Notes: generated from the sequence alone by a model not told the origin. Shown: positions 46,065-57,092, counted from the first letter of the stretch. The stretch: 64,000 bases of DNA from Myxocyprinus asiaticus (GCF_019703515.2 NC_059351.1:15751501-15815500), one strand, 5' to 3'. Made by a program: numbers and translations.

Positions 46065-46385
46065 GGGGCCTGGGTAGCTCAGCGAGTAAAGATGCTAACT
46101 ACCACCCCTGGAGTCGAGAGTTCGAATCCAGGGCGTGCTGAGTGACTCCAGCCAGGTCTCCTAAGCAACCAAATTGGCCCGGTTGCTAGGGAGGGTAGAG
46201 TCACATGGGGTAACCTCCTCGTGGTCGCTATAATGTGGTTCTCGCTCTCAGTGGGGCATGTGGTGAGTTGTGCATGGATGCCACGGAGGATAGCGCAAAG
46301 CCTCCATACACGCTATGTCTCCGCGGTGTCATGCACAACGAGCCACGTGAAAAGAGGCATGGATTAATGGTCTCAGACACAGAAG
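46065..46385 (+). repeat. tRNA-derived SINE, 5' three-quarters
   Basis: Opens gggcctgggtagctcagcga: box A-like tagctcagcgag at 46075-46086 and box B gttcgaatcc at 46120-46129, the best-preserved Pol III promoter of this family in the window. The body matches the other copies to about 46378 (gtctcagac). It then changes to unrelated text that includes the ctggcccccccatgtgcccc run also seen at 1780. No target duplication found. Confidence 0.87.
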
Positions 46386-47399
46386 CAACTGTACAGAAGC
46401 TGACAGTAGTCTGGCCCCCCCATGTGCCCCCCCCACTCACAGACCACCATGTAACTGCTTGAGCTATTTGCCCAAAAAGGATTCAAATTAATGTCAATCT
46501 CGAATACCTTTCAAATTTGCCACTGTCCTTGAAACCATCTTGTATTATGCAAGTGTTGCCAGGGAGGATCAATTTATGTTTTCTTGGTTAGTGCTTTTGA
46601 ACTCAATAAAACAAAACTGACTAATGCTCAAATAGATGCACTTCAACCCTTAACAAATAGATGAAAAAGACGCAAAAATGCTGCTTTTATTTTTTGCAGT
46701 GTAATTTTTTTTTTCTCTCACTGCATGTCGAAATGAAGAAAAGCAGGATGTGGTTGGTTGTTGCCTGAAATTAATCAATAATAGCCAAAGAAACCAAGCA
46801 AAACTATTTTTATTTGTGACATTTTGCTCTTCCATATGTACACAACTTCTTTGCCCCCACTTTTTCACTCTGTGGCTTATAAATTCTCATTCTTCCTCAT
46901 TTAGAATTCATTTTCCTCTTCTGTCACTTACTCTGTGTTCACAGTGTCTTCTACTTGTATAAATTTCCATTCATTGCAGCTTCACTAAAGCATAAGTGGC
47001 CTGCTCTCCTCTGTTAGTAGCTTGCCTCGCCATGCATGGCAGAGAAGTGAACCCTTAAACGAAACAAAAGTACCGCATGGGAGGTTGAGGAGGAGTCGCT
47101 GTTGCAGACGACACAAACATAGCGGCAACGTTCTCCCTCGTAATCAGCCAATAAGGCGGAGAGATGTGAACAGGGAAGGAACAGCTTTACCATTCCAGCT
47201 GACTGGTAGCGAGCCAAGTGCACAGTGGCGTTCAAATGGCAACACTCACTCAACACCTGTTTTCACCACCTGGCTAACACAACCTAGGCCATGGGAGTGA
47301 GTCAATAATGGTACTGGGGTTCACTCTGCATGAGAGCGTATGTGTGTGTATCTGTGTGGAGAGAGAGAAAAAAAACAGAGACAGCGACTGTAAAGGAGA
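46386..47399. other. Non-coding stretch
   Basis: Positions 46980-47300 are complex and GC-balanced with a CCAAT-like agccaataaggcgg at 47146, and may be regulatory, but no transcript evidence is visible. Frames on both strands overlap without domains. Confidence 0.35.

Positions 47400-47446
<47 letters not shown>
47400..47446. repeat. (GT)n microsatellite
   Basis: About 23 GT units. Confidence 0.95.
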
Positions 47447-48061
47447 TTACGATAAAGGTAGGCCTATCTGCGGCCCCTTTCAAACAGTCCAGCATCATTT
47501 GCATGTTGTAATTGGATTGTGTGGAGTGCCAGCTTTGCAGTGTATTGTAATGAGGCACATTTTTGTTTAGGCCTTTTATTCACTGAAAGAGGCTTCTCAT
47601 TATCAAGTCATATTTTGCAGTCTGTGCCTTGCTATTTCATTGATTGCATTAGGCGGGTTTGTAGTAAGTTGTAGACTTAGAGTTAGTAGTCACTAGTCAG
47701 TTTAATATATTATTAGTGGTGCATCACTATTACTATTGCTACAAACTCATACTACATCATTTGTAAATGGTAAAACCTGGTCTCATACCTACATTTTTGC
47801 TAAATTATTTATACGTGGCTCGTAGTACCTATCGGTTGTTTCACAATTGTTTCTTTCAAAGGCAATGTGGTCGACCGTGCCCGATCTGATCCAGAACACA
47901 CAAAAACGAAGTATACTCGGGCCTTTACTTTTCTGTCTGTTCTTCATGCAACGCTATCATACGACATCTAAAAACATTTACTATAGCACGAGCGGTAAGG
48001 TGAAACTTTTTCAAGTTTTTACGTAACCAACTACATTTACTACCTTCTTCCAGTGTGAACA

Positions 48062-49601
48062 AATTGTACCAGAGGTGGAAGCAAGTCGCACATGTTCAAG
48101 TCACAAGCAAGTCTCAAGTCTTAACCATCAAGTCTCGAGTCAAGTCTCAAGTGCAGTGCAGACAAATCAAGCAAGTCAAGTCAAGTCAGTGACTCACCTC
48201 AAGCAAGTCAAGTCCTGATGAGTTTCAAGTCAAGTCGAGTCAAGCCACAATACTAAAATAAACAGAGGTTCATTTTTGAAATAAATATTTATTTTTGCTC
48301 TGAAAAGATGAACTTATATACATATCTTTTCATTTTTTTATATGAATTGTATATAGTAAATTGCATTAATGAACATGCACAGTATTTTTATCGTGGGCAC
48401 TTAAAAATACTGTGAATACTTCTAGATACCTTATTATCCTAATTGTTTAGATTTTTTGAATTAACCGGTTAAATTGTATAACACTGTATGTATGCTGTGT
48501 AAAAATGCGGTCAGATTTTCACATTAATCTAACAAAAACGAAAATGCAAATTCGCTCTCTTATGGGACAGCAGAAATATGGCTGTTACCCTGGTAACGCC
48601 TGTACACAAAGCAGCCCTGCGCTTATAAACACTACTTTATTAAGCATTATACGGCGGTAAGATGAAAAGAAAATGCCATCGAAACTTTTCTGAAGACAGT
48701 CAGTTCCCTTCAGAGATACATTTATATAAAATAGTCATAAAGGTATTGAATTCAAGGGCTTTATTTAAAGTCTTCAGAAGTCACTATGAGAGCACTTGGA
48801 TTTCGTCACGAGTCATTCTGTATATTTTATACTACTTGTCATGTTTTAAATGAAGTGTTGTGACTGCAAATCTGCCTGTTATGTTTTATATTGCAAACAA
48901 ATGGTTATGGTATTCTGTTGACTGTTGAGAAGGTTTAGAAAAGGCACACACATTTAGAGGCAATGTCGGGTAATTTCAAACGTGTTGCGCTACAAAACAT
49001 AAGATTAATCGTGAATCATTTTAATTTACTGAAAACCCTCAAACATTTCAACAGTAATTTTACATATTAATCTTTCTGGATAATGAAATGATAACAAAAT
49101 GATTTACTTACCTTTCCTTGTGGTTTTTGAAATGTCTGATGAAATTTGAGGTTGTGGTGGTTGTATCGGATATTTTTGCGTTGCATATTGTGCATCTGGC
49201 AAATCTTTTTTTATTCACATGGTCCAATTCGAAATCGTTATATCCAAAAGATATTTTGGGAACTCCACAGTCATCTGTCATTTTGGTGCATTGTGAGCGC
49301 CAGCATTAACTGCGCAGATGCAGATCAGTGGTGCTGGCGGGCTTACAATTTTGCATATGAATTAATTGATGTCGCAATATTTTTTTAAACACATTTCATT
49401 ACTGTTTATAATAAGTTCTTGAAAATAATAATAATAATAAACATTCAAGTCATTGTGGAGTCATGCAGGTCAAGTCAAGTCTCGAGTGGCTGGTTCTCAA
49501 GTCAAAGTCAAGTCAAGTCATTTTCTTCATTTAGTAAAGCAAGTGGCAAGTCCTTAAATTTGCGACTCATGTAACTCGAGTCCCCCACCTCTGAATTGTA
49601 C
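48062..49601 (-). mobile_element. hAT-type transposon with BED-finger exon and 8-bp duplication
   Basis: The body at 48070-49593 (1524 bp) starts cagaggtgga and ends ccccacctctg, inverted termini of the CAGAGGTGG type. It is flanked by exact 8-mers aattgtac (48062-48069 and 49594-49601), the duplication size of hAT transposases. Subterminal zones are dense in the aagtc motif: about 13 copies in 48078-48245 and about 8 in 49446-49556, all in the same direction on the plus strand. The only recognisable coding part is a BED-finger exon on the minus strand. No catalytic or C-terminal dimerisation region is seen, so it is non-autonomous. Confidence 0.88.
49112..49281 (-). CDS. BED-type zinc-finger exon of a hAT transposase
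   Basis: Read on the minus strand from ATG at 49281, 170 nt stay open and give a 56-residue start: MTDDCGVPKISFGYNDFELD... followed by RFARCTICNAKIS and then SNFIRHFKNHKER. The CxxC (CTIC) and HxxxxH (HFKNH) pairs with about 20 residues between them fit a BED zinc finger, the DNA-binding domain at the N-terminus of hAT transposases. The exon runs into gtaagt (from 49111 downward), a consensus splice donor, so it is built as a first coding exon. No matching downstream exon with catalytic residues was found toward 48070. It could be a transposon remnant or a transcribed finger-only product; expression is unknown. Confidence 0.68.
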
Positions 49602-49955
49602 AGTAGATAAACTGATAAAGCGTTACAGTGACGATGCAAAGGACTGGGGTACAAGTTCTGAAGAGCACATGAGTCGACAAGTTTGGTGAAAGTGTCATAG
49701 AAGCGCCTCAAAATGATGTGGCTGCTACAAAACTATCAGTTAGGTTTAGGTTTAACGTTTAGGGTAGGGAGGTCGGTTTTGTTGATTTAAAATTCAAGAG
49801 CATGAACCTTAAAAACCAAATCTGTTTAGTCGAAAATTTAACTCGTCCACACTGTGGACATTTCGCATCTGAACTGCAGCGATACTTGTAAAGAACCACA
49901 TTTTTGCAACAATGTTGCCACAGTCATGTAATTTTCATGAGATCAGGCTGGAATG

Positions 49956-50685
49956 ACACCTCATCATTGCACGGCTTGTTGACGAGAGGTGATCAATTAC
50001 ATTTCTAAGCAATCAGACTTTAGATTTTCACATAGTGGGCGATAAAACAGTTGAAACATTCCCATAGACCCAAGCCATATTTCGGAACAAGAATAACTTC
50101 TGTTGAAGCCAAGCATTTGTATTCATTTATAGTTGCGTGGGAAATATGCTTTTAATAGCTTTAGAAAGTTTTCTTTAAGTTGTTTGAAACTGTTTCCTTA
50201 AGTGCTCTGTTTTCGCTTTGATTACGAGCAGAGTGCAGAGATTACCACAACCCCCCATGCACATACTGCACACTGTCATTGAGGATCAGTTATTGATCTG
50301 TTGTATTGGGAACAGAGGGGACAAGCAGACTGGGATGATTTTCTAACTAGCAGCAGTGTAGAATGCAAAGCAGAACACTGGCCAGGTGCCAGGATAGCTC
50401 TGGGAGTGAGCAATACTCAGGAGGAAACAGATTTTCAGCATGTTTTTTAACATACTGGCAAACAGACTGCATTTTTGAGAGGACACTGACCTTTCGACAT
50501 CTTTTTGAAGGCACATGTCTCCAAACTGCACATGGCTATGATATCACAGTGGCTGCACTGGGAAGATGTAATGGATGTCTTTACCTCACAAAGCTGATTT
50601 TACACAATTATTTATATGGGTAAAATGTAAATTTGAACAAAATGAGCACATTTCTATCTCTGTGTAAACATATCAAAGAGTAAGT
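49956..50685. other. Non-coding stretch
   Basis: Nothing recognised. Confidence 0.35.
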
Positions 50686-50917
50686 TCACCAAAACATTTT
50701 TACTGATTTACTCACCCTCAAATCATTTTAAAGCTGTATGACTTTCGTCATTTAATGGAACACAACAGGAAATTAGGCAGAATATTCTCACTGTTCTCTT
50801 CTGTACATGGCTGTGACATTTGGTCTGAAAAAAAGCATGAAAGCAAGAAAGTCATGCGGGTTTGGAACATAAATTAGGACTAAATTTTAATGTGAACTTT
50901 TCCTTAGAGATAGTTTT
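50686..50917. mobile_element. Short palindromic gttcacc element
   Basis: The left end agtaagttcaccaaaacat with tttactcaccctcaaatc and the right end gaaagtcatgcgggtttggaac...tgtgaacttttcctta have inverted relationship. About 230 bp, non-coding, related in its ends to the FB-1 elements. It directly precedes another such element. Confidence 0.6.
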
Positions 50918-50924
50918 TAGAGAT

Positions 50925-52018
50925 AGATCACCCCAAAATGAAAATTATCTAATCATTTACTCACCCTCATGCCATCCCAGATGTGTATGACTTTCTTTCT
51001 TCTGCAGAACACAAATTAAGATTTTTAGAAGAATATCTAATCTCTTTAGGTCCATACAATACAAGTGAATGGTGGCCAGAACTTTGAAGGTCAGCATAAA
51101 AGTAATCCATACGACTCAAGTGGTTTAATCCATGACATTAGGCAACATGATCACACGGGAAGTCGGCATGCTGTTTCAGAAAGTTCCGTTACCCTAGGAT
51201 CGGCAACAATTTGCAGACTCACTGACATGCCCTATCTCCCATCGGACATGTTTGGAACAGCTCAACAACAATTACTTTCTCTTGTGGCTCGACTGGTTGC
51301 GTGTTGCGTCAGTTGCATGGGAGACCACAATTCAATCCCCAATCAAACGAGGAAGTCATCACATTTGTATAAACAATCACGAGTGTGATAAGGAGGTTGC
51401 ATTTTTGTCCCTAACATTGCATTTAGTCTCTACTAATGGTTAGGGTTAGATCTGGGTTTTGGTTGGGGGTAGATTAAATAAAATAAGCATTTCTCGTCAC
51501 TGTTTTACACCCTGTTCAGCTGAAAACAATTGTTTTTTACAACTGGCTTCTGGTGACCTCTCCTGGATATAAATGGATGTCACACTTGTTTATTTGCTCT
51601 TAACACTTATCACTTTAGCCTGTGGAGGCAGTGTTTTCAAATTCGGTCAACGTGTTTGAATTTTGGCTAAAGAAAAATCGGCACACACTTGCCGATTTTT
51701 ATGTGAGATTAGGCTGCATCAGAAGTGATATGATAAATGTTAGTTTTACTATCAATCTCCACTTTCACTTTCATATTCTTCTTTTGTTTTTGGTGACTTA
51801 CATTCTTCGTGCATATCACCACCTACTGGGCAGGGAGAATAATTTATAGTAAAAACGTACTTAAATACATATCTCTTCTGAAGACATGGATTAAATCACT
51901 GGAGTCATCTGGATTACTTTTATGCTGACCTTCAAATTTCTGGCCACCATTCAATTGTATTGAATGGACCAACATAGCTGAAATAATTTCAATTCTTTTA
52001 GGTTAACTATTCCTTTAA
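50925..52018. mobile_element. FB-1 palindromic element interrupted by repeat R3
   Basis: The left half (50925-51135) begins gatagatcaccccaaaatga and runs to gtggtttaatccatg. The right half (51719-52018) continues tcagaagtgatatgat and ends aggttaactattcctttaa. Joined, they match the uninterrupted order at 27414-28084. Between them lies a copy of R3, so R3 inserted later. Confidence 0.8.
51136..51718 (+). repeat. tRNA-headed repeat R3 inserted in FB-1
   Basis: Close match to 37630-38198 over its whole length. The tRNA-like run tggctcgactggttgcg...aattcaatcccc is at 51284-51340. Near the 3' end is a perfect 11-bp hairpin, aaaaatcggca (51673-51683) with tgccgattttt (51690-51700), decayed in the other copy. 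No coding frame of significance. Confidence 0.7.
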
Positions 52019-52333
52019 GAAAAACAGTTCTTCTAGGGTCCAGTTTTATTAATTGCAAATAATACATTTTATTTGAAACAGATCAATGTTTTTCTGATTC
52101 TAATTCAACCTTTCATTGTTTGGTAATAGAGTGATTACCTTCTGCAGATGACCAAGTAACTGTATTCTGCTATATCATACACAGTACTTACTCTACACGT
52201 AGCCAGATTATGTTGCTGTCTGCAGTCTTAGAATAGACTTTATTTGCATCCAGTTAACTAAATTCTATTAGTCTGATTTCTTATTTACAAGCAGCCTCTT
52301 GAACCAGGAGAAATGATTATATCCGATTTTAAG
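52019..52333. other. Non-coding stretch
   Basis: Nothing recognised. Confidence 0.35.
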
Positions 52334-52554
52334 TACAGTTGAAGTCAGAAGTTTACATACACCTTAGCCAAATACATTTAAACTCGGTTTTTCACAATTC
52401 CTGACATTTAATCGTAGAAAACATTCCCTGTCTTAGGTCAATTAGGATCACTAGTTTATTTTGTGAAATGTCAGAATATTAGAGAGAATTATTTATTTCA
52501 GCTTTTATTTCTTTCATCACATTCCCAGTGGGTCAGATGTTTACATACAATTTG

Positions 52555-53785
52555 TTAGTATTTGGTAGCATTGCCTTTAAATTGTTTAACTTGGATCAAA
52601 CGTTTTGACGTTTCACTTCTCACAAAAAGTTGCTGGAATTTTGGCCCATTCCTCCAGACAAAACTGGTGTAACTGAGTCAGGTCTGTAGGCCTCCTTGCT
52701 CGCACATGCTTTTTCAGTTGTGCCCAGGGTTGGACTGGCCGTCGGAAGAATCAGGAGATTTCCCGAACGGCCGGTCAAAGTAACGGCCGCGTTATGCAGA
52801 ACAGGCCACAAAACGGTGCTGCGATATGCCGAAGGGGGCAGCAATATACAGAAAAGGACAGCAACCCCCCCCACCCCCACCAACTTTTGGGCCAGTTTCT
52901 ATGTAAAATCCTGGGCCGATTTCTCTTCCCAGTCCGCCCCTGGTTGTGCCCACAAAATTTCTATCAGACTGAGGTCAGGACTTTGTGATGGCCACTCCAA
53001 TACCTTGACTTTGTTTTCCTTAAGCCATTTTGCCACAACTTTGGAGGTATGCTTGGTGTCATTGTCCATTTGGAAGACCCATTTCAACCGAGCTTTAACT
53101 TCATGGCTGATGTCTTGAGATATTGCTTCAATATATCCACATAAATTCCTTCCTCATGATACCATCTATTTTGTGAAGTGCACCAGTCCCTTCTGCAGCA
53201 AAGCACCCCCACAACATGATGCTGCCACCCCCATGCTTTATGGTTGAGATGGTGTTCTTCAGCTTGCAAGCCTCAGCCTTTTTCCTCCAAACATAACGAT
53301 GGTCATTATGGCCAACATTTTTGTTTCATCAGACCAGAGGAAATTTATCCAGAAAGTAAGATCTTTGTCCCCATGTGCACTTGGAAACTGTAGTCTGGCT
53401 TTTTTATGGCGGTTTTGCAGCATTGGCTTCTTCCTTGCTAAACAGCCTTTCATATTATGTCAATATAGGACTCGTTTTACTGTGTATATAGATACTTGTC
53501 TACCTGTTTCCTCCAGCATCTTCACAAGATCCTTTGCTGTTGTTCTGAGATTGATTTGCACTTTTCACACGAAACTATGTTTATCTCTAGGAGACAGAAT
53601 GCGTCTCCTTCCTGAGCAGTAAGATGGCTGCGTGGTCCCATGGTGTTTATACTTGCATACTATTGTTTGTACAGATGAACGTGGTACCTTCAGGCATTTG
53701 GAAATTGCTCCCAAGGATGAATCAGACTTGTGTAGGTCCACAATTATTTTCTGAGGTCTTTGCTGATTTCTTTTGATATTCCCAT
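52555..53785 (-). pseudogene. Tc1/Sleeping Beauty-like transposase pseudogene
   Basis: The start [13 protein letters not shown] is at 53785 on the minus strand, followed at once by a frame-breaking change. Downstream pieces include KKPMLQNRHKKARLQF with FLWSDETK (first Asp, about 53340), then a frame-shifted part, then the second Asp in [15 protein letters not shown] and the Glu in [11 protein letters not shown] (normally DLNPIE). The reading ends at KQFKGNATKY-like text with a stop at 52555. It carries several frameshifts, a deletion near 52610 and the hAT insert at 52725-52942. Inactive. Confidence 0.88.
52717..52950. mobile_element. 218-bp non-autonomous hAT element inside the transposase pseudogene
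   Basis: The body 52725-52942 starts cagggttggactgg and ends ccagtccgcccctg: 14-bp inverted ends with two mismatches. It is flanked by exact 8-mers gttgtgcc (52717-52724 and 52943-52950), a hAT-size duplication. It contains a C tract at 52866-52876. A partial copy lies at 30420-30572. No coding. Confidence 0.9.
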
Positions 53786-54176
53786 GATGTCAAGCAAAGA
53801 GGCACTGAGTTTGAAGGTAGGCCTTAAAATACATCCACAGGTACACCTCCAATTGACTCCAAATAGCCAATTAACATATCAGAACCTAATTGGCTAATTG
53901 TCTAAAGGCTTGGCATCATTTTCTGGAATTTTTCAAGCTACTTAAAGGCACAGTTAACTTAGTCAATGTAAACATCTGACCCAATGGAATTGTTATATAG
54001 TCAATTCAATCTGTCTGTAAACAATTGTTGGAAAAGTAACTCGTGTCATGCACAAACTAGATGTCCTAAATGACTTGCCAAAACTATAGTTTGCTAATAT
54101 GAAATCTGTGGAGTGGCTAAAAAAATTAGTTTTAATGACTTCAACCTGTGTATGAAAACTTCTGACTTCAACTGTA

Positions 54177-54589
54177 TATACAATGTAATTTTTTTCTTTT
54201 TGAGACAAATAACAAAATTTCACATGAAATGTATCTTTCAAGGATTACAATACATGGAACCTGTACAGTCAGAGAATATGAATAATAATTAATATTGCTC
54301 ATTATGAAATCCTTTAAAAAAATAAAATAAACAAAAAATCCAGATGTTTACATGCATAATACGTTTAAATAGCCTATAATGCATACAACGACCTGATGAT
54401 GCTTAAAATTATGTGCATCCTCTTATAGGAGCTGTTTTGAAAGCAAGTTTAAAAGCCAGTTTATTCACTTACATACTGTACACCATCAATAAGGAAAGCT
54501 AATCCCCTTCCAGTTGGTGGTTTAAAACTCATAGTTGATACTTTTTATGTATCTATATGTGTGTGTGTGTGTGTGTTATATCAGCAGTG
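54177..54589. other. Non-coding stretch
   Basis: AT-rich with a (GT)n tract at 54558-54576. Confidence 0.4.
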
Positions 54590-54900
54590 TTCCCTCATCT
54601 CTCCTGAGTCATACAGAGAAGAGCTGACAACTGGATAATAGCTTTTTACTTTTCAAGAGCACAGACCTGCCATTTCAATGTGAGTATAATTCATTATTCA
54701 AATAGAGAGGTGGAGAGCTCTGTGCAGGAGAGAGACAGGAGAAGCATTACAATAGCATAATTACATTATATTTTATTATTGACTTTATGCAAAAGTAGCA
54801 AGGCTCCTGAAATGAGAGTGTTAAAGGATTATTCCTCCTTCAGTGGAGAATAAATGCATGCATGGGCTTGCAAGTGAGAACAAGGGTTTGGTTATGTAAA
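54590..54900. other. Candidate conserved non-coding block
   Basis: Repeat-free sequence with TAAT-type motifs (tataattcattattcaaat, 54684-54703; gcataattacatta, 54754-54767) and ataaatgcatgcatggg at 54848. No coding frame. The call is inferential. Confidence 0.3.
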
Positions 54901-55518
54901 TGTGTATGAGTCAATGACGTGGCGCTCATTTTTTGGTTTGGATCTATTAAGTTATTCAAAAATATAAAATGCAATTCACACAAAACAATTACTTGAATAT
55001 AATTCTATTATGATGATCATGCTTTCAATTTCTGAGTTTAAAAAAAGTAAATAAAAGTAGTATTAAAAAAAGGAATTCTCCTAAAATAATTCTTGGAAAA
55101 AGAAAGAGGTGTCTTAAAGAGAATTGTATGACAAATTTGCCTACCTCAATTCATTTTAAGGTCAGCACCATAAAAAGCCACATACACACACACAAAAGTA
55201 AAAAAAAAAAAAAAAAAATTGCTTACCTCAATTTACATCAGTCACCCCCATCTAAAAAAGAACAAACTTTTTTTTAACAAGTTGTGATAAGGATCAGTAA
55301 AACAAATTTGCTTACCTTTATTTTCTTCGATGCCACTATGATTCATAAGTTATTATAAAACATGTAAAAACATTTTGTGATAAGAATTGTATGAGATTTG
55401 ATTACCTCACTTAACGTTCTAAGTGGTATGTAAAAAATATTTCAAAACTTTAAAAAAATGTAAAAACTATTTGTGATAAGGATAGTGAAACAAATGTTTA
55501 CTTACCTCAAATTGCATA

Positions 55519-55521
<3 letters not shown>
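54901..55521. other. AT-rich stretch with spaced cttacctca repeats
   Basis: The motif (g/a)(c/a)ttacct(c/t)a recurs at about 55140, 55223, 55312, 55403 and 55502, each after a gtgataag- or gtatgaca-type phrase, at roughly 80-100 bp spacing. This is a degenerate tandem array of A-rich units with gtaaaaa tracts. Confidence 0.6.

Positions 55522-55551
<30 letters not shown>
55522..55551. repeat. Poly-A tract
   Basis: 30 consecutive A residues, ending in agtaataaaa. Confidence 0.95.
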
Positions 55552-55555
<4 letters not shown>

Positions 55556-55714
55556 TAAAATAATGTGCAGAGGATTTTAAGACAAAACTTTATTTACTTA
55601 AATTTTTACTTTATTTTAATATATCAATTAAAAAAAAGTAAAAAAATAAATAAATAAATAAATAAATAAAAGAATTTGGAGTCCACTAGATCTTTATCAT
55701 GTATATTAAAGCTC

Positions 55715-55823
55715 AATGGAATAGTTCACCCAAAAAAAAAAAAAAATTCTCTCATCAATTTACTCACCCTCATGCCAGATGTGTTTGACTTTCTTTCTTC
55801 TCCTGAACATAATCGAAGATTGT

Positions 55824-55889
<66 letters not shown>

Positions 55890-56346
55890 CACAAACAAAG
55901 AATATCTCTGCTTAGTATGTCCTCACAATGCAAATGATTGGGTACCAAATTTGTAAAGCTCAAAAAGGGACATAAAGGCAGCATAAAAGTAATCCATATG
56001 ACTTCAGTGATTAAATCTATATGTCTTCAGAAGCAATAAGATAGGTGTGGGTGAGAAACAGATACATTTTTAAGTCCTTTTTTACTATAAATTCTCCTCC
56101 CTGCCCAGTAGGTGGTGTAAACATTAACTGAAGGTACTGACCCATATCTGCATGATTTTATGCATTGCACCGCTGCCACACGATTGGCTGAGTAGATAAT
56201 TACATGAATATGTAGGTGTACATTCACGTTCACACTCTTCATTTTTTTGAGATGCGATTTGCATTCTTTGTGCATATCACCACCTACTGGGCAGGGAAGA
56301 GAATTTATAGTAAAAAAGGACTTAAAAATTGAAAGGTTGTTTCTCA
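55715..56346. mobile_element. FB-1 palindromic element, right end truncated
   Basis: The left end ggaatagttcacccaaaaaa with tttactcaccctcatgccag is as at 27410. The centre has ataggtgtgggtgagaaaca (56041-56060) and the inverse tttctcacc at 56341. The outer right arm is missing. A (TA)n tract (55826-55884) interrupts the left arm, and an unrelated ccgctgccacacgattgg run (56170-56187), known from fish Tc1 derivatives, sits in the middle. Confidence 0.75.
55826..55884. repeat. (TA)n microsatellite inside FB-1
   Basis: About 29 TA units where the other FB-1 copies have none. Confidence 0.95.
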
Positions 56347-57090
56347 CCGGATGAAATACAGCGTCAAAGATTGATGCGAAGGGCATCAGATTTTTATCAT
56401 CGTTAAAATATGTTGAGGTACAATTTGATCAATTTAAACATGATATGTTGGGGATTGATTTTCATTTAATTGGAAAACAGCAACATTTATTAACAATGGT
56501 AATGTTTAGTCAGCAACATGTATTCATCGTGATCGGTCAGGTGACACACGAGTTTTGGCCTTCGCTTGTCAGGTGGCCGATCGCAACGCTGTAGTTCATA
56601 CTGAACATTCAAATTGAGTGAGTCAAAGTGAGTATTCAAATGGAAATATATGGAGGGGTAGATAACCAGTGGATGATTTATACATATTTCAGGCTGTTCC
56701 TCAAGCAAAGTTACAGAGCATGAGTCATATCAACTACTTTTCAGGGTGGTTTCTCTTCTATTTTTACAGGGAATGTAAATATGACAGAATTTTCACTTTG
56801 AATGAACTATTTTCAGTAGCAGTTTGTGAGGGAATTAGGCTGATATGTAAATCAATATTTATTGGTCAAGATTGCAGGTGGTTTTATTTTCATATCTTTT
56901 TTGCTGATAATTTTGCTACCATAAACAGATGAGCTCTCCCTGATATTTTAATGGTATGTTATATTTCCGATCGCCAACCCAACAAATCTCACAGTGTCAT
57001 CTACAGACTAACAGGGCCTGCATTCAAATTTGTACTGTAAATGAAAAAATCTACTCAAGTATGGATAAACTTCCTTGAGCAGAATGTATA
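56347..57090. other. Non-coding stretch
   Basis: No gene or repeat family recognised. Confidence 0.35.
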
Positions 57091-57092
57091 TA

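Larger units (their letters stand above)
47780..49955. mobile_element. Palindromic element interrupted by a hAT insertion (tentative)
   Basis: The right side (49602-49955) ends gttgccacagtcatg...tttcatgagatcaggctgg, the inverse of the terminus at 39018. The left side (47780-48061) begins cctggtctcatacc and ctacatttttgc, which pairs loosely with that end. If both belong together, the hAT element at 48070-49593 inserted into it. The right end is clear; the left boundary is uncertain. Confidence 0.45.
52336..54174 (-). mobile_element. Sleeping Beauty/Tdr-like Tc1 transposon, interrupted
   Basis: Flanked by TA (52334-52335, 54175-54176). Ends cagttgaagtcagaagttta and its inverse aaaacttctgacttcaactg are the hallmark termini of the salmonid/cyprinid Tc1 lineage from which Sleeping Beauty was rebuilt. 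A second inner copy, gtgggtcagatgtttacata (52530-52549), matches the direct repeats of that IR/DR structure; its partner is at 53967-53984. Total 1839 bp; removing the hAT insert leaves about 1.61 kb, normal for the family. Confidence 0.93.

Noticed and set aside
46065..46140. Possible tRNA gene with intact box A and box B
   Set aside because: It is the head of a SINE found five times here; acceptor-stem pairing and a normal tRNA 3' end are not evident.
48078..48245. CRISPR-like or satellite array of caagtc
   Set aside because: Spacing is irregular and the motif is only 5-6 bp; it lies at the subterminal region of a hAT element in a eukaryotic genome.
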